In this document: piece after piece, positions 57,382 through 64,000 of the stretch
How positions within the stretch are numbered: position 1 is the stretch's first letter
Layout: the number at the start of each line of letters is the position of its first letter
Source of the DNA: Craspedostauros australis
Lineage: Eukaryota > Bacillariophyta > Bacillariophyceae > Mastogloiales > Achnanthaceae
Assembly: GCA_026770025.1 (NCBI GenBank)
Contig: JAMXDE010000069.1
Span: forward strand, 1 to 64,000
Length of the DNA: 64,000 nt
Reading direction: 5' to 3'
Translations under genes and position numbers: made by a program
Notes under the pieces: model-generated
Databases searched by the model: none
What the model saw: the letters and a program-made list of their open reading frames with translations, nothing else
Told to the model about the DNA's origin: nothing

Positions 57382-60300
57382 ATGCCCGATCCTATCCCAA
57401 TCAACGACACCACCCTGGCGCACGTCCTCAGCGTTCTCGGATATGACGACTCGTCTACTGAGTGGCTTATCTTGCACACCGAAGAGATCCGAACCATCAT
57501 GGATTTCGCTTCGCTCCAACGCGAAGACATGCTCGATATGGACGTCACCATCCCGGTGCCTGATCCACAACCCGACCACGTAGCCCAACTGCCTAAGGTA
57601 GCAATCCGGAAATTCATAAATGCCATTGGCTGGTTCAGTGTTCAACCTAATCCCACCGTAGAGACATGGCGGGAACTCAACCAAGCTTCGTACATGGAGT
57701 ATGTCGCCCGGACGTTCACACCGTCGCCTGCATCCTCCACCGCCATGCCTGACGCAGCCACCAGCGCATTCCCCTTCGAACCGACGAAGACCGAACCAAC
57801 GGAGAAGACCGGACGCGACCTCGCCGCAGATTTCAACCGTAGCATCAAGCGTAACATTAGCGACTATCCCAAGTTGTCTGATGACAAGTACTTCGCTACG
57901 TTCCATCGTCGTCTGCGTGCCACCGCTGCTGCTCATGGCATCTCCAATGTTCTCGATACTGACTACGTCCCGTCCGATGAACAAGCCGAGCTCTTCAAGG
58001 TGCAGTCCACCTTCCTGTTCAACGTGTTTGTATCCAACCTGCAGACCACGAAGAGTAGGAAGTGTGTCACGCCGTATGAGTCGATCTGTGACGGCCAAGC
58101 CGTCTACTGCATGCTGGTTCGCGAGTACACCACCGGTGCCACTGCCGTCAACACCATCCGACGCATCCGAGACGAGATCATCAAGTTCAAGCTGGACAAG
58201 CAGTGGCGCAAGACTCGTGAGCAGTTCCTGGACCTGTGGCAACACAAGGTACACGAACTTGAGGCATTGCGTGATGATCCGATCGACGACGCGACGAAGA
58301 AGGAGTGGTTGACCAACGCCATCGAGGCAGACAAGGCTCTGTACCAGTCTATCTTCCAGACTGACTACCTGCAGACCGCAATTCTGGCCTACTCACCCGG
58401 TAAGACCGCGACCACCATGGAGTTCGATACTCTCGTTGAGCTCGTCCGTTCGTACGCTGTCCAACTCGATGGCCACGACGCCAACAAGCCAAAGCCGCCG
58501 CGCCAGGTCAACAACACCGACCAGCGCAAGCAACGTGGGAAGGATAAGGACGACGGACCCAATCTCTGGAAGCCAAACAAGGACTACAGCAAGGAGACAC
58601 GAGAACGGCTGCCGCGTGAGGAGTTCCAGAAGCTGTCGGATAAGCAACGCAGCGACTTCCTCCAAGCCCGGCGAGCCAAGTCTGGACGTGGTAAGAAGGA
58701 CAAGCCTAGGCGTTCCGCCAACAACACCAACCGCAGTGGATCCACATCCAACCAGAACGACCAACAGGACACCCAGACCAACGACAAAGGTAGTAACAAT
58801 AACGAGTCTAGTTCTACCGCTGGAACAGCAATCAACCGTATGCTTTCCAGTGCCATGTCTAGCGCGTCCGGGAGCCCGCCGACTACCCTCGTCATTGACG
58901 GTCGCACCTACACCCTGTCTCACACGAACGTATCGTACAAGTTCAACAACGCGAACGTGACTGTGCAAGGCGCATTGGTGGATGGAGGTGCGAACGGCGG
59001 TCTCGTTGGGGATGACATGCTGGTGATGGAGTCCACGTCCAACCGAGCTGATGTTTCTGGAATTGGTGACGCAGAGATCAAGGATCTGGCGCTGGTCACG
59101 GCCACCGCTGTCATCCAGACCACCTCAGGACCGGTGATCGGTTGGTTCCATCAATACGCCAACTACGGGAGAGGACGCACCATCCATTCTGCCAACCAAC
59201 TCGCGGCGTTTGGATTGGATGTCAACGATAGACCCAAGGGTCTCCCTGGCGGTCGGCAGACCATCGTCACGCCAGACGGATTCATCATCCCGCTCACCGT
59301 GCGTCAAGGCCTCGCATACATGGACATGCACAAGCCAACTCAAGCAGAGCTAGACGATCTGCCACACGTGTTCTTTACCTCTGACCAAGAGTGGGACCCA
59401 TCTGTCCTGGACGGGGAGGCTGATCTGGACAACATCCCCGCAACCGAACGCGGCGAGGATGACGACAACGACATCGACATCACCATCTCCAAGTGCGTTC
59501 AGTACGTTCAATCCGCTGCTACGCTCGGGGATGGGGAGAAGGCAACCAAGGCCGGACCACGCAACATCGTGGGTAAAGCGCCTCACTTCCATGCGCTACG
59601 GCCGTACTTCGGGTGGATTCCAGCAGACCGCGTGCGTGACACTCTTGCATGTACTACCCAGTGGTACCGCATGTCTGAGCGTTGTCCCATGCGTAAACAC
59701 TATAAGTCTAGATTCCCCGCAGCCAATGTCGACCGACTACACGATGTTGTTTCCATGGACACGTTGTTCTCTGACACGCCTGCTCATCATGATGGAGTCC
59801 CCGGACATGGTGGGTGTACCATGGTGCAGGTGTTTGTAGGATCCAACACGCGCCTCACAGCGGCGTACCCTCTGGCAAGCGAATCCCATGTTCCCCATGT
59901 TGTGCAAGACTTCATTCGGGAGCATGGTGCCATGGACGTGTTGATGTCCGACAACGCCACGGCGCAGATCGGAGGCAAGATGAAGGACATCCTCCGGCAG
60001 TACTGCATCGCAGACCACCAGTCCGAACCACACCACCAACATCAGAATCCTGTCGAGCGACGAATCCAGGATATCAAGCGCACCGCCAACGGCGTCATGG
60101 ACAGAACTGGCACTCCTGCCAGGTTCTGGCTCATCTGCACCTTGTATGTCGTGGGACTGTTCAACCATCTATCGCAGTCCACGGCCGGTCACATCACGCC
60201 CATCCAAGCCGCCACAGGCCAACGTCCCGACGTGAGCAAGTATCTCAACTTCCACTGGTGGGAGCCGGTATACTACAAGGTTGGGAACGCTGCCTTCCCT

Positions 60301-62847
60301 GGCACCACGCAGGAACGGCGTGGACGCTGGGCTGGACCGTGCGAGCACAAGGGTGACGAACTGACGTTCTGGGTACTGGATGACGCAACGCAACGGCTGT
60401 TGCCACGCTCAAGCATCCGACGTGTGTCTGATGACGCGCGAAACCTACGGGCCGACTACCCCCTGCCTGATTCTGGGGAGGATGGTAACGTGGGTGACGA
60501 AGCTAGCGAAACCGAAAATCCAGAAGATCTCGACAGTGACAGCACACCTAAAGCTAGACAACCCGTTGTGCATGCACTATCTGACCTGGTAGCCACATCA
60601 CATGGAGAATCAGATCCAGGTGTAGTCAAAGTCCCCAAGTTCAGTCCTGATGAGCTGCTCGGATTGACCTTTCCCCATCAACAGGATGGTCTCAAGTGGA
60701 GAGCTCGCGTAATCCGCAAGATCAAGGACGGTGACGCAGCTAACCATGACAACATCAAGATGCTCATCGCATACGGCGACGACGACACCGAAGAACTCAT
60801 CGCGTACACGGATTTAGCTGACATCATTGAACAGCAGCACGAACAGGAGATCGGCGACGGGGAGATGTGCGTTTTCAAAGCCATCACCGGTCATGAAGGT
60901 CCATTCCACTCCAGTCACATCAAGTACAACGGCTCCTCCTACAACGTAAAGGTACAATGGGAGGATGGCAGTGTGACCATGGAACCACTGGATGTGATCG
61001 CCAAAGACGACCCTGTATCCTGTGCAAAGTACGCCGCAGACAACAACCTCCTCGGTCTACCTGGCTGGAAGCGATTCCGTAAACTAGCAAAGAGAAAGAA
61101 GAAACTCAATCGTCTCATCAATGCTAGTAAACGCAAAGCTCGTGCACAAGGTCCCATCTTCAAGTTTGGCGTTCAGGTTCCACGGAACGGAAAAGAAGCA
61201 CGCCAACTTGACGAGAAGAACGGCAACTCCAAGTGGGTAGACGCTGAGAGAAAGGAAATGGATCAGCTCCACGAGTATGGCACGTTCAAGGATCTCGGAA
61301 AGAACGCTCGGAAACCAGACGGATACAAGCAGATCAAGCTCCTCTGGGTGTACGACGTGAAGCACGATCTTCGGCACAAGGCAAGATGCGTAGCAGGAGG
61401 CCACCTAACGGATCCATGCAAGGATATGGCATATGCAGGAGTAGTCAATCTCAGATCATTCAGGATTGCACTGCTTGCAGCAGAACTCAACAACCTCAAG
61501 CCCATGGTGGGTGATATTGGTAATGCCTATCTAGAAGCATACACAAAAGAAAAGATCTGTTTCATAGCTGGTCCTGAGTTCCAAGAGTTTGCTGGTCACA
61601 TGATGATCATCGTGAAAGCGCTCTACGGACTACGCACATCCGGCGCTCGATTCCACGAGTCTCTGGCCGACACACTCCGTGACATGAAGTTCTTTCAGTG
61701 CAAAGCTGACCCGGATGTGTGGATGAGGGATGCTGGTAGATGCTGGGAATACATCTGTGTGTACGTAGATGATCTGATGGCCGTCATGGAAGACCCACAG
61801 TCATTCTTCGACACGCTCATCAACAAGTACAAGTACAAGTTGAAAGGTGTAGGACCAATCAAGTATCACCTTGGCGCAGACTTCGACCGAGACAAAGACG
61901 GAACCCTGACTATGAGCCCGCAATCTTACATCAAACGGATGCTGGCGAATTACGAACAGGTGCATGGGGAGCTTCCACGGACCTACACCAGTCCCATGGA
62001 ACACAACGACGCCCCAGAGCTAGACACATCACGCGAACTAAACCCTGTAGAGACAAGACAATTCCAATCACTCATCGGCGCCCTTCAATGGTGCATCACA
62101 TTGGGACGGTTTGATATTGCTGCAGCTGTGATGACTTTGTCTAGATTCAGAGCCCAACCCAGGATTGGTCACATGGACCGCGCCAAACGTGTGTATGGAT
62201 ACCTCCGAAAGCGTTCTGATGCCGCCATCAGGTTCAGAACGGGAATTCCAGATCACGAGCGCTTCTACAAGGTTCCTGACCATGAATGGATGTACTCTGT
62301 ATATGGTGACGCCGAAGAGGAGACCGCAGACGACGATCCAACACCCAAAGGCAAGGCAGTTCGAATGACGACGTTTGTAGATGCCAATCTCATGCACTGC
62401 AAAGTGACAGGCAAATCTGCAACTGGTGTTCTCCATCTGCTCAACCAGACACCCATCGAATGGTTCAGCAAGCGCCAGACCACCGTCGAGACTGCAACCT
62501 ACGGATCGGAATTCGTCGCGGCAAGACAGGCAACAGAACAAGTGATTGCCATGCGCCTTACTCTTCGTGCGATGGGAATTCCGCTGGACGGACCCGCCTG
62601 GATGTTCGGAGACAACCAGAGCGTGATCACTTCCTCCACCATTCCCAACAGTGTGTTGTCCAAACGACACAACGCATTGGCGTACCATCGCGTGCGTGCC
62701 GCAGTAGCTGCGAAGATCCTGCATTTCTGCAAGATAGACGGAACGGAAAACGTAGCCGACGTCATGACCAAGTTCCTTCCATGGGCGAAGTACTGGCCGT
62801 TAGTGAGGCCACTTCTATTCTGGAAAGGAGAGACTCTGGGTGGATGA
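57382..62847 (+). CDS. gag-pol polyprotein of element 2
   Basis: One frame of 1821 residues starts at ATG 57382. The first ~480 residues are gag with no C-C-H-C zinc knuckle; a Lys/Arg-rich stretch (R-R-A-K-S-G-R-G-K-K-D-K-P-R-R) may bind RNA instead. The protease motif is A-L-V-D-G-G-A-N-G-G (about 530) in place of D-S-G or D-T-G. The integrase triad is S-M-D-T-L-F, M-S-D-N-A-T-A and N-P-V-E-R-R. Reverse transcriptase has L-W-V-Y-D-V-K-H-D, V-G-D-I-G-N-A-Y-L-E-A and the catalytic Y-V-D-D-L. RNase H has F-V-D-A-N-L, T-A-T-Y-G-S-E-F-V-A and F-G-D-N-Q-S-V. The order protease-integrase-RT-RNase H is copia type. All catalytic residues look present, so the element could be functional. Confidence 0.94.
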   Translation: MPDPIPINDTTLAHVLSVLGYDDSSTEWLILHTEEIRTIMDFASLQREDMLDMDVTIPVPDPQPDHVAQLPKVAIRKFINAIGWFSVQPNPTVETWRELNQASYMEYVARTFTPSPASSTAMPDAATSAFPFEPTKTEPTEKTGRDLAADFNRSIKRNISDYPKLSDDKYFATFHRRLRATAAAHGISNVLDTDYVPSDEQAELFKVQSTFLFNVFVSNLQTTKSRKCVTPYESICDGQAVYCMLVREYTTGATAVNTIRRIRDEIIKFKLDKQWRKTREQFLDLWQHKVHELEALRDDPIDDATKKEWLTNAIEADKALYQSIFQTDYLQTAILAYSPGKTATTMEFDTLVELVRSYAVQLDGHDANKPKPPRQVNNTDQRKQRGKDKDDGPNLWKPNKDYSKETRERLPREEFQKLSDKQRSDFLQARRAKSGRGKKDKPRRSANNTNRSGSTSNQNDQQDTQTNDKGSNNNESSSTAGTAINRMLSSAMSSASGSPPTTLVIDGRTYTLSHTNVSYKFNNANVTVQGALVDGGANGGLVGDDMLVMESTSNRADVSGIGDAEIKDLALVTATAVIQTTSGPVIGWFHQYANYGRGRTIHSANQLAAFGLDVNDRPKGLPGGRQTIVTPDGFIIPLTVRQGLAYMDMHKPTQAELDDLPHVFFTSDQEWDPSVLDGEADLDNIPATERGEDDDNDIDITISKCVQYVQSAATLGDGEKATKAGPRNIVGKAPHFHALRPYFGWIPADRVRDTLACTTQWYRMSERCPMRKHYKSRFPAANVDRLHDVVSMDTLFSDTPAHHDGVPGHGGCTMVQVFVGSNTRLTAAYPLASESHVPHVVQDFIREHGAMDVLMSDNATAQIGGKMKDILRQYCIADHQSEPHHQHQNPVERRIQDIKRTANGVMDRTGTPARFWLICTLYVVGLFNHLSQSTAGHITPIQAATGQRPDVSKYLNFHWWEPVYYKVGNAAFPGTTQERRGRWAGPCEHKGDELTFWVLDDATQRLLPRSSIRRVSDDARNLRADYPLPDSGEDGNVGDEASETENPEDLDSDSTPKARQPVVHALSDLVATSHGESDPGVVKVPKFSPDELLGLTFPHQQDGLKWRARVIRKIKDGDAANHDNIKMLIAYGDDDTEELIAYTDLADIIEQQHEQEIGDGEMCVFKAITGHEGPFHSSHIKYNGSSYNVKVQWEDGSVTMEPLDVIAKDDPVSCAKYAADNNLLGLPGWKRFRKLAKRKKKLNRLINASKRKARAQGPIFKFGVQVPRNGKEARQLDEKNGNSKWVDAERKEMDQLHEYGTFKDLGKNARKPDGYKQIKLLWVYDVKHDLRHKARCVAGGHLTDPCKDMAYAGVVNLRSFRIALLAAELNNLKPMVGDIGNAYLEAYTKEKICFIAGPEFQEFAGHMMIIVKALYGLRTSGARFHESLADTLRDMKFFQCKADPDVWMRDAGRCWEYICVYVDDLMAVMEDPQSFFDTLINKYKYKLKGVGPIKYHLGADFDRDKDGTLTMSPQSYIKRMLANYEQVHGELPRTYTSPMEHNDAPELDTSRELNPVETRQFQSLIGALQWCITLGRFDIAAAVMTLSRFRAQPRIGHMDRAKRVYGYLRKRSDAAIRFRTGIPDHERFYKVPDHEWMYSVYGDAEEETADDDPTPKGKAVRMTTFVDANLMHCKVTGKSATGVLHLLNQTPIEWFSKRQTTVETATYGSEFVAARQATEQVIAMRLTLRAMGIPLDGPAWMFGDNQSVITSSTIPNSVLSKRHNALAYHRVRAAVAAKILHFCKIDGTENVADVMTKFLPWAKYWPLVRPLLFWKGETLGG

Positions 62848-62864
62848 ACAAGACTCCCGACCAT

Positions 62865-62871
62865 AGGGGAG
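62865..62871 (+). promoter_or_regulatory. Polypurine tract of element 2
   Basis: AGGGGAG ends exactly where the 3' LTR begins, which supports the unusual TATCA LTR start. Confidence 0.75.
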
Positions 62872-63583
62872 TATCAACATCTAGATCGAAATTAGGTACC
62901 CATCTCCCAAGACTGAAATGTGATTCAATATTTTCTGATTCGACTCGATTTGAGAGTATAGTCGGATGAGTCTTGATACACGATTCAGATTCAGTCACTA
63001 CAGTCATCGAACCTGACGTAGGCACTGACATCATCAATGACGTCAGAGGATCGGTCATTGTGATCCTCGGAATCGAGATTATGTTTTAGTCATGGTACGC
63101 TGACCTGTCTAGCCATGCCGAGTGCATCATTGAGCACGTGGCAACAACATTTAGGATCCAGAACAACATCGTCAGAGGTGATGCATGCACCTTGTCGACG
63201 TAGACGGATCGATCCATATGTGATCAAACAGAGACCAAGACCAGACAAGATCAGACAGAGATGAAGAAAGACCAAAGGTGGAGATAACACGAGATATCGT
63301 GTAAATCAACATGCCATCTTGGGCAATGTTTTAGAAAAGACTGCGAGAGAAACCACGAGGTAATCGAGCAGCACGTTAGCAACCGTGCAATAGGCACCAT
63401 CATTAGAAATAGGAGATCATCATCTCATAATCCACACTCAATCATCAATTGACACACTAACTTAGCAACAACCAAATACACCAAACATCTCCAACTTCAC
63501 CTATTGGATTGATCACCCAGGCGGCGTCGTAAGTGCAGTGTTTGGTGCTCCCCTCTTGTCCTGTGTGTAATTGCTGATTATCA
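62872..63583 (+). repeat. 3' LTR of element 2 (712 bp)
   Basis: I could find no difference from the 5' LTR. It is followed by AGCCG (63584-63588), the right target duplication. Confidence 0.96.
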
Positions 63584-63588
63584 AGCCG

Positions 63589-64000
63589 GATTGGGCGACG
63601 TGGAAATCGCATGACGACCTGGCCACGGCAGGATACCAAATTCAGCTGCAGCACGTTGACGACAGCGAGACTGTCCCATGGAAGCTGCGCACGGTTCCGC
63701 AAACGCAGCCCAAGGCCGTCATTGGCCGTCTGCCCGAATCGGTCATGCCGCTTGCCACGCAGCAGTTGGCGACGCAGGAACAGAAACGCACCGCATTCTT
63801 GTCCTACTGCTCATCGCCGTGGCACAAGGATCGCATGTACTCGGGGTACACGACGAAGAACGGCTCCCCAGTCTACCTTCTGGGTCCGTCATCCTTTCCA
63901 TTCCATCCAAGCCGCACCAGCAGTCCAGAGGATGCGAGTGCCGATGCGGATGGTTGGAGCACGTACTACTTCCTACCAGAAGACATGGTGACACCATCCG
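63589..64000 (+). pseudogene. PNG1: PNGase/ILEI-like host gene, 3' part, runs off the window
   Basis: The host frame resumes after element 2: D-C-K-P before the insertion joins D-W-A-T-W-K-S-H after it. There are 137 codons to the window edge with no stop. The first residues complete the ILEI-like domain. The rest is less conserved, with a W-K-L-R-T-V-P-Q motif, an S-Y-C-S-S-P-W-H-K-D-R-M-Y-S-G-Y-T stretch and a W-S-T-Y-Y-F-L-P-E-D stretch. I do not recognise a further family. The true C-terminus lies outside the window. Confidence 0.8.

Larger units (their letters stand above)
55066..63583 (+). mobile_element. Ty1/copia-type LTR retrotransposon, element 2 (8518 bp)
   Basis: This is a complete element with 712 bp LTRs (55066-55777 and 62872-63583) that look identical by eye, a 5 bp duplication, a 1.6 kb leader and one uninterrupted gag-pol frame. 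These indicate a recent, possibly active insertion. The LTR ends are TATCAAC...GATTATCA rather than TG...CA; the boundaries are fixed by the flanking duplication and by the purine tract abutting the 3' LTR. It is unrelated in LTR sequence to element 1 and has a different gag and protease, so it is from another copia lineage. It inserted into the same host gene, 302 bp downstream of element 1, in the same orientation. Confidence 0.96.

Noticed and set aside
46894..63583. The two elements as one nested insertion
   Set aside because: Each has its own complete LTR pair and its own target duplication, with 296 bp of single-copy host coding sequence plus one duplication copy between them.
1..64000. 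CRISPR arrays, rRNA and tRNA genes
   Set aside because: No spaced short direct repeats of CRISPR type were seen; GTTCGA-type motifs checked at about 23761, 36962 and 37950 are not in cloverleaf context; no rRNA-like sequence was seen.

Overview
The window looks like nuclear DNA of a photosynthetic stramenopile, most likely a diatom. The evidence is: (i) several predicted proteins begin with a signal peptide that ends in an A-F or D-A-F motif, typical of the bipartite targeting to the four-membrane plastid (the pfkB kinase, the WD40 protein and the AlgH protein); (ii) large secreted Cys-rich proteins with Pro/Thr/Ser-rich linkers; (iii) compact, mostly intronless genes; and (iv) two full-length Ty1/copia-type LTR retrotransposons. 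The species cannot be named from the sequence. Several long reading frames open at GTG or TTG, so I moved those starts to the first plausible ATG.

Layout: bases 1-3157 are a satellite array of 181-182 bp monomers, arranged first as a 544 bp trimer and later as a 364 bp dimer; it continues past the left edge. Bases 3158-5334 hold no convincing gene but carry a perfect hairpin and a truncated inverted LTR relic related to the copia element at 46.9 kb. From 5.3 to 45 kb there are 17 genes: two secreted Cys-rich proteins, the cytosolic Fe-S assembly protein NAR1, a plastid pfkB sugar kinase, an ankyrin/coiled-coil Q-rich protein, a plastid WD40-like protein, a CK2-beta-like protein with an unexpected signal peptide, a large STAND-type ATPase, a small basic nuclear-type protein, a small membrane protein, a three-exon plastid AlgH/UPF0301 protein, a TadA-type tRNA deaminase, a sulfotransferase, a discoidin-domain membrane protein, a secreted rhodanese, a small unknown, and an exostosin-type glycosyltransferase. 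Many sit as divergent pairs with 0.4-1.1 kb between starts. Secretory and cell-surface functions are over-represented, but nothing indicates an operon-like unit.

The right third (45-64 kb) is one host gene broken twice. It encodes a peptide:N-glycanase-like transglutaminase domain fused to an ILEI-like domain. Copia element 1 (46894-54763, 794 bp LTRs with ten differences, 6 bp target duplication) and copia element 2 (55066-63583, 712 bp LTRs that look identical, 5 bp target duplication) lie 302 bp apart inside its coding sequence. When each element and one copy of its target duplication are disregarded, the three host segments are in a single open frame that runs off the right edge. Element 1 separates gag and pol by a single in-frame UAA that falls in the loop of a short hairpin, which suggests stop-codon readthrough. 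Element 2 has one 1821-residue gag-pol frame, a 1.6 kb leader, no zinc knuckle and a D-G-G-A protease motif.
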